DNA of 64,000 bases from Odontocerum albicorne (GCA_949825065.1 OX463854.1:11011112-11075111), one strand, 5' to 3'. Positions 12,643-23,942 are shown, counted from the stretch's first letter. The notes: generated by a model from the sequence alone, not told the origin. Made by a program: numbers and translations.

Positions 12643-12870
12643 ATGTTTTTTTTTTTTTTTTTTTTTTTTTACCTGGCGAGTTTATTGTATTGCCATGTGA
12701 CAATCTCTTCCAACCAAGCAAAAAATATGTTTTTATAGGCCCTAAGTGTTAACCAGACAGGAATCCTTTTTTTTTTTAAATCTGGGTTCCAGCGGGGATC
12801 GAACCCGCAACCTCCGGATCGGCAGACAAGTGTCTTACCACCAGGCCACGGAGGTCATCTGTCTGGTTTA
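12643..12870 (-). repeat. SINE-A copy with a well-preserved tRNA-like head
   Basis: On the minus strand this is the best head in the window (about 12785-12857). It has an A-box-like TGGCCTGGTGG, a GTCTGCCGATCC loop region, and a perfect T-arm (GCGGG stem closing on CCCGC) around the B box GGTTCGATCC. The body and the GAAGAGATTG tail follow toward 12670, ending in a long T run (A tail in sense). The acceptor ends do not pair well, so it is a SINE rather than a working tRNA gene. Confidence 0.75.
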
Positions 12871-13376
12871 CAAAGTGAATTCTCGATTCTAGTATATTTA
12901 ATTATTTTTGAAATAGGGGCGCGAAATCATAAAAATCACCCCTCTCCCTCAGGAATGTGTTGTAAATTCTTGACGCACGTAACTACATATTTCTCATCCC
13001 AAATTATGTATGAATGCGTGGGGTTGAATCAAGATTCAGTGCGTCGTGTTTTATTTTATGAGTGTGCACTAACGATACAGTTAATTAGTTTAATATATAT
13101 AATTAGTGATTCAATGATATACTCGTATCTGTTATACAATAGCTGAAACGTCTTGAAAAAAATGGCCGTTGGGTAGCAAAAAAAATTATTATTATTTTTA
13201 AATTAACTTATTTTCAAAACAACAAAAATATACTTTCAAACTTTTGTTCCATAAATTATCATTTTTAAGCATGCCGGAAGATCACAATAGAATACAAAAA
13301 AAATATTTCAGTAATAACTTTACTGAAAATATTCAAATACATCACACGGTGGCACCCCAAATTAAGAAGAATTTAT
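12871..13376. other. Interval, no gene seen
   Basis: TACTCGTA at 13120. No recognisable element. Confidence 0.4.
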
Positions 13377-13662
13377 GAAAGCTTTAATGAAAAGAGTCGA
13401 AAGAGTTTGGAAGACTGAGGTGGGCGGAACATCTTCAGAGGATGGGCGAGGGCGAGATCCCAAGGCGAATCATGGATGGTGCGCCCGGGGGGCGGAGAGC
13501 AGTGGGAAGGCCGAAACTCCGATGGCTGAATGGAGTGGTGAGGGATGCAAACAACATCGGTATCCGGAACTGGCGTAACGCTGCACAGGACCGTCATTCA
13601 TGGGGGCAAGCTCTGCGGGAGGCCAAGACCCGACCTGGGTTGTAGAGCCATGGATGGATGGT
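13377..13662 (+). pseudogene. LINE ORF2 C-terminus with ATGG-repeat tail
   Basis: One forward frame reads RLRWAEHLQRMGEGEIPRR, then a Gly/Arg-rich linker with GRPKLRW, then GIRNWRNAAQDRHSWGQALR and KTRPGL before TAG at 13643-13645. This is the standard C-terminus of an arthropod RTE-like or related LINE ORF2 (RW-x-EH-x-x-RM, GRP-x-x-RW, NW-x-x-x-A-x-DR-x-x-W). It is followed by ATGGATGGATGG, a typical short-repeat LINE 3' tail. This segment is markedly more GC-rich than its surroundings and has no stop, so it may be a fairly young insertion. The reverse transcriptase is absent (5' truncation). Confidence 0.75.
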
Positions 13663-13739
13663 TTAATGAAAAGAGATAAAAATATAAATTATGTATAGGT
13701 CATGTCACCTCTCTCGTATTCACAAAAAAATTAAACGTA

Positions 13740-14084
13740 ACAAGTCACCTAATTACTAAATGTCTCAGACCAACTCCAATGGAAAATGTTTATATACTTG
13801 CTGAGATATCTCCTTCAGACATCCGCCGCAATATTGCAAGCAGAAGTGAGAAACACAAACAACGAAGCGATCCCAAACACCTTACCTTTGGCCAAATAAC
13901 AACACACTTAAGAACAGGATTTCTTAGGAGTTTTTTGACCACCCCATAACCCCCTCTAAGGTTCTTCGGATAGTGAGCATATTGATCCATGGAGAGGTAG
14001 AACTGAAAGCCTGTGGACGTGGATGCAGAGCCTATCGGTGAGACAACACCTACAATGGGTCGTATGGAAATTTTTTAATCACCT
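13740..14084 (+). pseudogene. Probable LINE C-terminal fragment
   Basis: A forward frame contains YILAEISPSDIRRNIASRSE followed by HKQRSDPKHLTFGQ, which resembles the post-RT segment of some LINE ORF2 proteins (L-x-G-x-x-P-x-x-x-RR, then a basic stretch). Stops follow. The resemblance is by motif memory only; other origins are possible. Confidence 0.4.
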
Positions 14085-14527
14085 ACATCTGATGACTTAT
14101 CCACTATGCTCCGTTAGATATTCGGAAGAAGACCTGCTGATAGAAAACTTCAATGCAATCACGGAAGTATATTTTATGGACTGATACGATATGGATCTGA
14201 TACTATCGATATGTACGATTAGAATAAAAAGACAGGGTAAGTTTTTTACGCCTTTTTCATTTATAGCCCTAAAAGCATTTCTCTTCAAGATGACTTATCC
14301 ACTATACTCCGTACAGATACACCTGATGACTTATCCACTATACTCCGTTAGATATTCGGAAGAAGACCTGCTGATAGAAAGCTTCAATGCAATCACGGAA
14401 GTATATTTTATGGGCTGATGCGATATGGATCTGATACTTTCGATATGCACGATTTGAATAAAAAGACGGGGTAAGTTTTTTACGCCTTTTTTATTTATAG
14501 TCCTAAAAGCATTTCTCTTCAAGATGA
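14085..14527 (+). repeat. 234-bp tandem duplication
   Basis: Two direct copies begin near 14085 and 14319 and share GATGACTTATCCACTAT, ATTCGGAAGAAGACCTGCTG and GGTAAGTTTTTTACGCC. A third partial start (TGACTTATCCACTATACTCC) lies at about 14291. Differences are scattered substitutions. No known element type. Confidence 0.8.
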
Positions 14528-14714
14528 GTTGGATTTTTTAACTTCTGAAACCATTTGTTTTTGCAATAATTTGTCATGATCCAGCCACGTCGTTATAGCG
14601 TCCCTATCATAAATCCATTTCAAAGTCTTCTGCATTGTCGTAACCACAATGTTAGTGTTATCTTGATTTTAAGACCACCTAAACGTCATCTAAGAATCCT
14701 CTAACTTATTTAAA

Positions 14715-14900
14715 GAAAAATATTAAATTTTGACCGACTTTTACGACAGGGCCATAAAATGGATGCTTCAGATGGTAATTAACTTCTGGAAGATTATTTC
14801 CATTAACATCCCTCTCCACTTCTAAAGATGACTTCTAAACCTATAAAATCGCTTTTAGGGGAATATTTTACTCGTTCATTGACATTTGTCATGAAATTTG
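14715..14900 (+). repeat. Unclassified dispersed repeat, copy 2
   Basis: Same orientation as and alignable with 11766-11950. Confidence 0.5.
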
Positions 14901-15434
14901 GCCCTGGCATAACCGAAACCGTTTTTAAATAGTATCTTACCGTCATAAAATTATGAATGATTCATCCACAGTTTTCATGCATTGAAACATTTCCTAAATA
15001 TTTCATCTTATTATCAAAATGCATTCATCTATGATCAAACCAAAGGAGCGTCGTAATTGTGTTCTAGAAGTATCAAAATATTTCCAAGTCCAAAATCAAT
15101 ATTGAAAAAGCACGTTTTGTACTATTGTATTACACTTCCGTTGTTGTTCTGACGGAAGAAAGCACAGTGGCACTGCCAGAGATATAAGGACGTACTGCAT
15201 TATACAAAAAAACTGTTGCTAGTTATCTGAGACCCCACGGAGAAAAAAGAAAGCTGTAAGTACTAATCCTTGCCCTATATGCTAATGTATAGGCATTATC
15301 ACAAATTGGCTTACATAGTCTTCGCTGATAGCGCCAATAAAATGGTACCCTTATTCCTCACCTTGATTAGAGCTTTCTATAATTCTCGTCACTAGTAATG
15401 GGTATTAATTTATTTCACCTCTGCTACACAAATT
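14901..15434. other. Interval, no gene seen
   Basis: AT-rich; no element or coding pattern recognised. Confidence 0.4.
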
Positions 15435-15790
15435 AAAACCAGCTGGGTTTATTGCCATGTGACAATTTCTTCAAACTAACCAGAAAGGCGTTAAATGAGT
15501 TTAAAGTGAAAACCATATTATAATCCTTCGTTGCATTGTTGGTAATATAAATAAAGTGGCCTACCTTCGGGGTTAAGGGTTTGATTATCTTTGCTATCAC
15601 ATTAAAAAAAAAGGTTTCTGTCTGATTTTTACGTGTGGTTTCTAACGTAATGTATACATAACGAAAGTGTAACACATTAATACTCGTATAATACAAACCT
15701 TTTTAAAAAATCTGGGTACCAAAAGGAATTGAAACCACAACCCTGGATTGGGATACAGGCATAATATCAACTAGGTCACACAAGTGCCCT
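15435..15790 (-). repeat. SINE-A copy split by an insertion
   Basis: The tail and body (CCATGTGACAATTTCTTC) lie at 15440-15535. The tRNA-like head (GGGTACC, a B-box remnant, CTAGGTCACAC) lies at 15710-15785. Between them are about 150-170 extra bases absent from other copies, ending at a TACTCGTA octamer (15681). Confidence 0.6.
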
Positions 15791-16990
15791 TTTCTGATCC
15801 AAGTGTGGGATTAATTTTCTTTTGAAATCAAATTTTCTATAACAAATAAAACCAACCAATCTAAAATAGGGATATCAAAAATCTATAAAAAAATGCATTT
15901 CACGGAATAAAGAGTTGTAGTTTCGAGGAAATTTTAAAGGGAAAAAATATTACAAATCAGTTGAACAAATGAAACCAGATATTTTTCTAAATTTTTCATT
16001 GAAAATACATATAATTGAATTAAACGCTGAAAGTATTATATTTCGTTTAAAGAAAACTATTGAAAAATAAAAAAAACGAAAACGTAATTGAAATTGAAAA
16101 GTGGTTTTATTTGATTTTAATCCAATATACTGTTATGAAAAGTAACGCCCGTTAGTCATAATACCGTAAAAATTATATTTTGACAGTTTCAATTCCATTG
16201 GTTGATTGCATAGAAAATTTGTAAGATATTATAGGTATATTCAAGTCGTAGGATCATGGGTGAAATAATGAAATTTTAGGTCGTGTTCTAAAAAAAGTAT
16301 ATTTTATCTTAAAACTGAACATGATTTATGAATTTTTTAAGGTTTAGACTCCACAAGGTTCATAAAAATCTTTACTTTTCCTAACTTATGAAGTATTTGC
16401 CCCTTTATTGCCAATGTGCCTCAATGTGTATTTCGTTATATACTTTAAACCAGTTAACAGGGACTGTAGGTCGCTGTTAATTGGTTTTAAGTGTATATTG
16501 TAGATATGTCAAATGAATTTTTGAAAAAAAAGATAGTAATTACAATTTTCTTAATAACAGTATTTAAGTAATATTACTACAAAAGTACGTAATTATGTAA
16601 AAAGGACTCAATATACGTTTAGTCTGTTCTGATATATTCAAGGAAACTAACATTCAATTGCTTTCCATGGATTTGTAAAGAACCTTTTTTTTTTCAAGCG
16701 GAATTTAACCAATACTCATTTATCGGCTCGACATTTATGCAAACAAAAGGATTGATTTTTTTAATATTTCAAATAAACCGACATTTTACTAAAGGTTTTT
16801 AATCCACAAACAATGTGTTTTATGGATCAGACCTTTTTGCCAAATATACGTCCAAAATGAAAATCTCTCAAATCATTTTACTTTTCTGTTCATGAATAAT
16901 AAAATCTTTTATTATCATATCTACATGTCATCTGTCAACTCGGGGACTTCGAATGTTATTCCTGTTGATACTTATTTAATTAAAATAAGG
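15791..16990. other. AT-rich interval, no gene seen
   Basis: About 1.2 kb of AT-rich sequence; only short open frames. Confidence 0.45.
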
Positions 16991-17100
16991 GTAGTAGTCT
17001 GGTTTTCACTTCAGGCCTCTTTAAATTTTTCTGATAGGTTAAAATATACTGTAAAATGACAATAAACCCGTCAGTTTGCACTTTACACCATATTGTCATA
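16991..17100 (+). repeat. SINE-A body and tail, headless
   Basis: TAGTCTGGTTTTCACTTCAG, CCTCTTTAAA, and a degenerate tail (GACAATAAACCCGTCAG) match the SINE-A body and tail in order. Confidence 0.5.
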
Positions 17101-18285
17101 ATACTTTAGAAAAGTGGTTGTTAACCTTTTACCACTCGCGACCACCTAAATATGAAAACGAGGCCCCATAGTTTTACTTACAAAAAGGGGTTTAATTTAC
17201 TGATTATAATAACAAAAAAAAAACCTTTCGTACTCCCCCAGAGGGCCGCTATTCCCCGGTTAAGAATCCTTGTTTTGGAATAAATAGCTCACTAATGAGA
17301 TTGTTCACGTATCAAAAACTAGAAAAATTCATTAATTTTCGTATCTGTATCATCAATTGTTAATGATGCTACATGTTTTCAGTAAGAGACAACAGAGATC
17401 GCCCTATCATTCGCATCAATCAGGTTATGACCAGATGATATTATAGTCCCGATGCTCGGATAAGTAAGCAGGTTTTGAGAGTCCTGTATAACCTTACAAT
17501 TCCTTTCAATTCTACGTTCCTTCAAAAAACCTTATCATCATCAAAGTCAAAATATTAATAAAATTGAAGTTTTTACAGAATGAGAAAAAAAGCATGATTT
17601 ATTATTTTAATTAATAGAAGATTTTAATACTCTATCATGTCAAGTCGTTAAAACTAAGATGATATAGTTTATGTATTGCACGACGGTATAAAACAAAAAT
17701 ACTGCCAAGTCAAACCTTACTTATGGCTTCTGTCTAAACAGATCATGTACTTCAATTAAGCCTATTATTGGGTAAATCGTCGAATCATGAACGCATTATC
17801 AATTTTAATGGTTCGTTTACAGCTGTTTTTAGATTACTCGTGATGGATTCAATGAATTAAAATATTTCGAGAATTAAAATTTGTACATTTCTCACATCTA
17901 TAAAATACACTCTTATAATACGTTACTTACGATCTTATCAAAGCCTGTACGTCAGGAATATTGTTTTATAAAGACCGTGAACATGATTGGTAAAGAGGTT
18001 TTATTGCTTCTTCGAGGTAAGACACGTTTTTGGCTTATCAAAAATCACAGTGTTTTATTAATAAAATATATCAAATATTATTTTCTCGTATCAGGAACAT
18101 CGATAATTACTAACCGTGAAATCGTTTTTTAAAATCAGTTTCTCATTGTAAGGTAAAACGTTAAACCAGATTTCAAATCAAATCACAACTCTGTTCTGCA
18201 TTAAAATACGTCTCAATAGAATTTCAATTAAAATGTTTTCATGGAAGAGTAAAAAATATAAATTGAATTTTAATTTCAATGGTGG
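17101..18285. other. Interval with one short dispersed repeat
   Basis: 17398-17475 (CCCTATCATTCGCATCAATC and following) matches 38380-38450 in the same orientation. The rest shows nothing recognisable. Confidence 0.4.
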
Positions 18286-18372
18286 TCGACACCGCCTAGT
18301 GGTGAGTCACTTGTTTTCCATCTGGAGGCTTCCGAAGAATAGAAGAATTCAAATCTGGTTAAGAGTTCGTCG
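18286..18372 (+). repeat. Possible SINE-B head fragment
   Basis: CCGCCTAGTGGTGAGTCACT followed by TTCCATCTGGAGG resembles the SINE-B head at 49615 and 61130, but the B box is broken. Confidence 0.35.
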
Positions 18373-18469
18373 ATAAGGCTAAGTATTCTTACCTCTTGAG
18401 TGCGGTGGCATAACCAACACGTTTATAGCGAGTTTACTGCTTACTCCAGTGGTTTCTAAAAATAATCGA

Positions 18470-18720
18470 ACTTTTAGAACCTTTTTGAAAGCACTATCCA
18501 TAATAATAATTAAATCACAATTTATATAGCACCATTGAGAAAGCAGGTTCTCTTCAAGGGCGCGGCGCTCTAACTCGGGATTTGAACCCGCTTTTATTGA
18601 TTGATTGAAAATATTACAAAATAAAAACATTACAGAGTAAGCACATGAATTTCTCCGCATCTGTATATGATTAAAAAAACATATTACGTAAGAAAATCGT
18701 ATAAAATTTACCAAGATGAT
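18470..18720 (-). repeat. L2/CR1-type 3' tail fragment
   Basis: On the minus strand the sequence reads GGTGCTATATAAATTGTG followed by ATTATTATTATGG, preceded by a GCGGGTTCAAATCCCGAGT block. A related block sits at 51765-51870. GCGCTATATAAAT plus ATT repeats is a well-known type of L2-like LINE or SINE 3' end. Confidence 0.55.
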
Positions 18721-19430
18721 TAACCACCAAGAAACATTTGTAGATCTTTCGATATATGATAATAATACATTCGGTTTTAGGTGGATTGTGGTGTAAATAG
18801 ATAGTATTCAAATATTATACATTTTGATAAGACTTTCTAAAAAGAGTTGTCTTCGGGTGTTTCCTAAAGCTGCACACGGCACTCATGTCTCGAGCATTTT
18901 GAGGCAGACAAAAGTCGATCGAATTGAAATATAACTCTAGAAAACGAATGTTAACCTATAATAAAGATCATCAATTCATTTAACATGACCCAACAATAAT
19001 ATGACTGTTACAATAACAAAATGAACGCGTTAAAATGACGAAAAACACACTGTTATTGACTAAAAGCAATCAAGAAATATAGTAAATACAATTGAATAAA
19101 TACTCGTATAATGTAATATTGTGCACATCTGGAGGAATACCTAAATAGCAAAAAATCGAATTTATTACAAGTTACTTTAAAAAAGCAAACAGAAGAACAA
19201 TCACGTCTGGCAGCTCCAGTAGTACCCTAAAAAAGTGGTCTACCACATCTATGTCGCACCACGCTCTTCAACATATTCGCATCACTAATTTGCCAATCGT
19301 TGATAAATGGTGGTCTAGCTGGACAGAGTGTGACTGAAAATTACGAGTAGACATCTTATGGGTGACCCAACAGTGGAGTTGCTTGATTTATCCCTACTTT
19401 GGAATGAGTTGTGCACTTTGAATAGGAGTA
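18721..19430. other. Interval, no gene seen
   Basis: AT-rich, with TACTCGTA at 19101 and TACGAGTA at 19342. Parts of 18720-18880 resemble 52430-52500 loosely (TTTGTAGATCTTTC). Confidence 0.35.
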
Positions 19431-19516
19431 AATACGAAGTGGCTATATCTGCATAACAAATAATATGCACAGGTGTGTTCTAGTGGCTATATCTGCATAA
19501 CATATAATATGCACAA
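19431..19516 (+). repeat. 44-bp direct duplication
   Basis: GTGGCTATATCTGCATAACA and its following 24 bases occur twice in tandem with three or four differences. Confidence 0.75.
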
Positions 19517-19723
19517 GTGTCGCCTCGCTGTGAATGCGGAGAGATCAAGACCATGGATCACATCGTAAACAGCTGCCCATTATACGAGTTTCTTGAAAGC
19601 TTTGAAAGGAGCTACACAATCCAATACTGTACATTATGTCTTGGCTGGAAAGGGCACGTTGCGCATGAGGACCACACGCAGAAGAATAATTATGAGAATC
19701 ATCATACAAACGGAAGAATCTAG
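19517..19723 (+). pseudogene. LINE ORF2 C-terminal zinc motif fragment
   Basis: A forward frame reads PRCECGEIKTMDHIVNSCPL, a Cys-x-Cys ... His ... Cys motif found at the C-terminus of many arthropod LINE ORF2 proteins (C-x-C-G-x-x-x-T-M-x-H-I-x-x-x-C-P-L). A related remnant (MDHIINSCQL) lies at about 58705. The frame shows no upstream RT; only about 70 codons survive. Confidence 0.6.
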
Positions 19724-20278
19724 TCAATAAACGACGAATGCATTCAGCAAAGCCTTCGATGAACATTGTTTGGATACTGCCCTCTGTAATAATAACGAGA
19801 TAATGCTGGACAGGCCCGAGGCTCGAACTGGCATGCAGTCATGCGGCCAAGAATAGTATCGCGTGGTTTCAATTCTTTTGACCCATGACCGTCTGTAAAT
19901 AGTTTCTCGGAGCATCCATCAAGCGAACGCCTCGATTCTTAGAGTCCGCCCCCAGAAACGTGTGCGGTGGAAACCTACGTCAACTTAGATAACGTTGTTT
20001 TTTAAATTCTGTTTTGTTCGTTTTTTTTAAATAAAGGAGAATAATTTTCTTATAACATACGCCATTCTTTCAACAAAAAGCGCTTTTTGCTCCCTAACCA
20101 AAATACAATCTTGGTGTCTCAAAGTTTTATCTTGTCCTTAATAGATTAACAGTAGATTTAATTCATGTAAATTTTTCTCATTTATCTATTTTTTTTTCAA
20201 ACTCTTTTGCAAAAAATAACGATAAATTTCTATTGGCGAAGGAAGAGATAAAAAAATCGTCACTTCTTTTTATCCTGA
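19724..20278. other. Interval, no gene seen
   Basis: Contains a GC-richer patch to about 19980 with short overlapping frames on the minus strand that resemble nothing known. Confidence 0.4.
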
Positions 20279-20912
20279 TATACGAGGCATATCCAGAAAG
20301 TAAGTGTACTGAATTTTTGTAGGTTACAATTTTTTTTATTTAAACAAAAAAAATACGTGGTTACCGTAGTACATATGTAAGCTATTTTTCGACATAGTCG
20401 CCATTCCTCTCAATGCAGGTGGTGAAGCGGGGTATCAACTTTTTGATGCCTTCCTCAAAGTAGTTTCCCGCCAACCCCTCCGTCCACTTCTCCACCTCCT
20501 CCTTTACCTCCTCCTTTACCTTCTCGTCGGTTGAAAACCTTTTTACACCCATGTGCAGCTTCAAGGAGGTAAAGAGATAGTAATCTGAAGGTGCTAGGTC
20601 CAGGGGAATGCGCGGGATGGTTCAGGACATCCCATTTAAACGAGACGAGCAGTTCCTTCGTGGCGTTGGCCGTTTGTGGTCTGGCATTGTCGTGCAGCAG
20701 GCAGACTCCCTTAGTCAGCATGCCTCTCCTCTTGTTCTGAATCGCCCTCCGCAATTTTGTCGCGTGGACACTTCTCAACGTACTGACCTCGAACCGGTCT
20801 CGTTGCGGAGGGGAAGGGTAGGCTACACGGAAGTGTAGCCAACATGTCGAAAATAAAATCCATCCGGTCGTGAGAGCCTCAGTACACTTACTTTCTGGAT
20901 ACTCCTCGTTTA
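20279..20912 (-). mobile_element. Second mariner copy, more heavily deleted
   Basis: Terminal repeats TACGAGGCATATCCAGAAAG (left, from 20281) and the reverse complement of the right end (ACGAGGAGTATCCAGAAAG, ending at about 20909) enclose a 0.63-kb copy of the element seen at 10540. The copies share the 5' leader with GTGTAGCC and the 3' end with GAATGGCGACTATGTCG. Here nearly the whole first half of the gene is missing. Confidence 0.85.
20385..20770 (-). pseudogene. Mariner transposase, C-terminal remnant
   Basis: On the minus strand, the leader runs directly into sequence equivalent to LRRAIQNKRRGMLTKG, so everything from the start codon through the first catalytic Asp is deleted. The junction near 20757-20768 joins GCGACAA of the leader to AATTGCGG of the gene. 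The second Asp is present in LLHDNARPQTA. One extra base before GACCTAGC shifts the frame ahead of the third Asp, whose residues are read in the neighbouring frame, followed by a 12-base in-frame expansion (EEVKEEVEK) and the usual end GDYVEK. It is non-functional. Confidence 0.82.
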
Positions 20913-21178
20913 TGGATTCAATATTCAATGAACATTTTTTAACGTAGGTAAGTAAGAATATCAAAAATAACAGTTTGAAAAAAAATTACTTCAATAATGA
21001 TATATACACATGTTTCCCATCTCTCATTATTATATGTTTGATTGTTATGCTTAGAAATGGTAGATTGGACTCACTAGCAATATTGTAAGTCAATTAACAT
21101 TTGTCAATTACATAGTCTAGTCATTGAAAAGGACATTAAAAGTAATAAAATGAATCACATATAGATAAAGATGATTTT
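20913..21178. other. AT-rich interval
   Basis: Nothing recognised. Confidence 0.4.
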
Positions 21179-21392
21179 AAGAAATAAAAAACAATAATAA
21201 CATGTCACAAAGAATAATGAGAAGACTGAAAGCCTTTATGATATGATAGTCTGCAGGATATGGTGTATGGATGTGGTAAAAGCGAAAGATGTGTGCCAAG
21301 ATATATAGGTAATGAAGCAGAGATCTGATCTCTCTAATGAACCCAATAGGGACATGGTGTGATGGTGAGAATGGTGATAATAAACAAAAATA
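21179..21392 (+). pseudogene. LINE-W C-terminus with TGATGG tail
   Basis: Forward frame DVVKAKDVCQDI, a stop, then RSDLSNEPNRDMV and a stop matches the last 35 or so residues of the LINE-W family (MDV-x-x-A-x-x-V-C-x-D-R-x-x-W-R-S-x-x-S). It is followed by GGTGTGATGGTGAGAATGGTGAT, a decayed short-repeat tail. At least one stop interrupts it. Confidence 0.6.
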
Positions 21393-22549
21393 ACCAAACT
21401 CATCTATATTTGCATGATGCATAATTCGTGGAGCGTTAAATTTGCTGTAAATAGATGAATAATTTTTTGGAATTTGTGGATTGCAATTTTGAAATTCATT
21501 ACTGTCTGTCAATCCGCATTGACGCTTGTTAAAATTGATTATAGGTGCATTTGATCATACCAATTACCCTTTTTATTTCATATTTTTGCTTGTGATTTAT
21601 TTTTATATTTAAGCATCTTGTGATGTTGTGGTCAACTTTGACTTTTCATTGCGCTTAAAATATGAATGTATATCATGGTTATTTGATTTTTTAAATTTAT
21701 ATTTTGTTTGTTACATTCCATATATCAAGAGTAACGCTCGGTGTGGTGCAGTGCTAGCTGTCCATTTTGAGCCGGTTCCGTATCATATTAAACACAACGT
21801 TATTTTTTTTCCAGAATTTGTAGTTGTACAGTTGCATATCTATGTTTTGTTTAAATTATATAAATGTGAATGTATCTCTTAATTTGGAATATTATTTGTC
21901 TCTTGTATTGAATAAAATATTCACTTAAAAAATATATTATCGTGAGGTACACTTTGCAGTTAATGAATGAATATAATTATGAATAATTAAATAATAATTA
22001 TTACATAATTTTGAAAACAATTATTTTGTTATTCTTGTTTTCTTATGACGAGTGTAGCCTTCTACCGTATATACAAAGTATATTTTGCAAACACCTCTGT
22101 ATAATTTCGGTTGGGCACGATTCTGAAATTATCACCGTTCTTGTGAGGACCGGGCATTTATGTAACGTTTTTATGTGCTTTCAGAATTGAAAAGAATCCA
22201 TCGGCCGAGCGCGGTATCCGGCAATTTTGAATTATTGGTTGTACGTTGGTTTTCTTTGCGTTTTATTTCTTATTAGTATTGCTTTATCAAAATAGGTGCT
22301 ACGTATAAAATTTTTAGACAAACCAGCTATCAATATATATTGTTGTTTTACAACCTTATAACTAAAATTCATTGTGCTATATCTCTGCAGATCGAATAAG
22401 TAAATAATTGCCATATTTACATTGTTTCATTGGCTCGATCAAATAGATGATTATTATTTAAAAAAAATTTATTGTGTACCGCATATTATTATTTTTTAAA
22501 TTTTAATATTTACAATAATAAATACCACCAAGCCGTTTTCCTGTTGAGT
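21393..22549. other. Interval, no gene seen
   Basis: AT-rich with short frames only. 22100-22230 is slightly more GC-rich without recognisable content. Confidence 0.4.
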
Positions 22550-23022
22550 TAGGCAAAGAGAAGAGAGCGCCAGAGACTTCCCTATCGCGAAACACACATT
22601 TCGCCTCTTTCACTTACATACATCTTCTCAAACAACTTCTTCTTTTGAAATATCATGTGCTTGATCCAAACATACCTTTTGCTAGCCATTTCTTGTTCAT
22701 TCGTTCCCCATGCACATGTTATTGGTTTTGCTAGCCATTTCTTATTCATTCGTTCCCCATGCACATGCTATTTGTTTTGTTAACCATTTCTTATTCATTC
22801 GTTCTCCATGCACATGCTATTTGTTTTGTTAGCCATTCCTTATTCATTCGTTCCCCGTGCCCAAACCATTTCAGAATGTTTTTAATCTTACTGAACACAT
22901 CAGTCTTAAGTTCATATTCATTCTTAATCCTCCCGTTTCGTGCTTTGTCATACATTGACACCCCATGTATTATTCTAAGAGCACGAATTTGCTCATATAA
23001 AAATAAAATACACAATTTAATA
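22550..23022 (-). pseudogene. LINE-W C-terminal fragment containing a 49-bp array
   Basis: On the minus strand, in order from 23015: LRIIHGVSMYDKARN, then WFGHGERMNKEWLTKQI, then an internal tandem array, then near 22560-22610 KEAKCVFRDREVWRSLL. These match the ORF2 C-terminus order of LINE-W (GH-x-x-RM-x-x-x-x-LTK, then the WRS ending). The GERMN segment is encoded four times by the 49-bp repeats at 22677-22866. Confidence 0.68.
22677..22866 (-). repeat. 49-bp minisatellite, about 3.8 units
   Basis: Units start GCTAGCCATTTCTTGTTCAT, then with TTATTCATTCGTTCCCCATG, each 49 bp apart. The unit is part of the LINE-W coding sequence. Because 49 is not a multiple of three, each unit changes frame, so the array arose after the LINE was dead. 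Confidence 0.85.
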
Positions 23023-23324
23023 AACTAATCGATGATAATGTGGAATTAATAAGTATGTGTAAGGGCGTGGATGTAAAGACCTGCACACATAAAAATCTAC
23101 ATCTCATGATGATGCTAGGCAATTCCTCGTGATCAAGTATAATTTTCAGCCATCGTGTGGATGAAAAACGCCATAACATGCCTTAATTTATTGTGTGTTC
23201 ATTGTTGCACTTCAGCAAACACAGTCTTGACAAATCAAACTCATAGTTTCAATTGCTAGTTGATAAAAGTTCCAAGATTATCAATAGGTTTACTCTGCTT
23301 CAACCTTTCGTTAGGCATGTTAAT

Positions 23325-23515
23325 TTACGACCTCCGTGGCCTAGTTAGTAGGTTGCCTGTCTTTCAACTCGAAAATTGCGGTTTCGATTCCCTTCTGTAC
23401 CTAATTTATTAATGAGGCTTCCAATCTGGCTTTCACTTGAGACATATTTAACTTATTCCTAATTGGCTGGAATAAATTGCCATATTGTAATAAACCTTTC
23501 AGGTTGCAGAGTAAA
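23325..23515 (+). repeat. SINE-A copy, nearly full length
   Basis: Head ACCTCCGTGGCCTAGTTAGT, loop CTGTCTTTCAAC, B box GGTTTCGATTCC, body TCTGGCTTTCACTTGAG, tail TAATTGGCTGGAATAAATTG, ending near GAGCGAAAGC. Confidence 0.7.
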
Positions 23516-23751
23516 GAGCGAAAGCGTTATATACTACAAAAAAGTAGATCGGAAATCCAAAGTATTCATAAAATGTATGTATGTACATTGTTTTGAACAG
23601 AAATATATTACTGCTAAAAACGTGGCACAATGAAGTAATGAGAGGTCGTATGACTAGGAAAAGGAAGGAGCATTCTACAAGACGAACAATTGTGATTATT
23701 TTTCATCTATAAAAAAATATAACAAATAGCTTATAAGTTACAGAAGTATAT

Positions 23752-23835
23752 AAAAGCGTCAGGAATCGAACCTAGGGCATCTGCGTACTTGAATGTGAAT
23801 GCTATCCGTTGTTTGCCCACGACTACCGACAACAC
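23752..23835 (-). repeat. tRNA-like segment, possible further SINE family
   Basis: Minus strand shows AGCATTCACATTCAAG, then AGGTTCGATTCCTGACGC (a clean B box), then TTTTATATACTTCTG. The head differs from SINE-A and SINE-B. Only one copy was seen. Confidence 0.35.
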
Positions 23836-23849
23836 TCAATGTATTAGTA

Positions 23850-23942
23850 TACATAAATAAAAAGGTCCTACTATTCTTGTGAAAACTTAAGTGTCATAAA
23901 TAAAAAGCTCCTACTATTATTGTGGAAACTTAAGTGTCATAT
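23850..23942 (+). repeat. Direct duplication, about 41 bp
   Basis: CATAAATAAAAAGGTCCTAC and its continuation through AACTTAAGTGTCAT appear twice in a row. Confidence 0.75.

Noticed and set aside
12785..12870. Possible functional tRNA gene
   Set aside because: The T-arm is perfect, but the acceptor stem does not pair and the head is joined to SINE body and tail.
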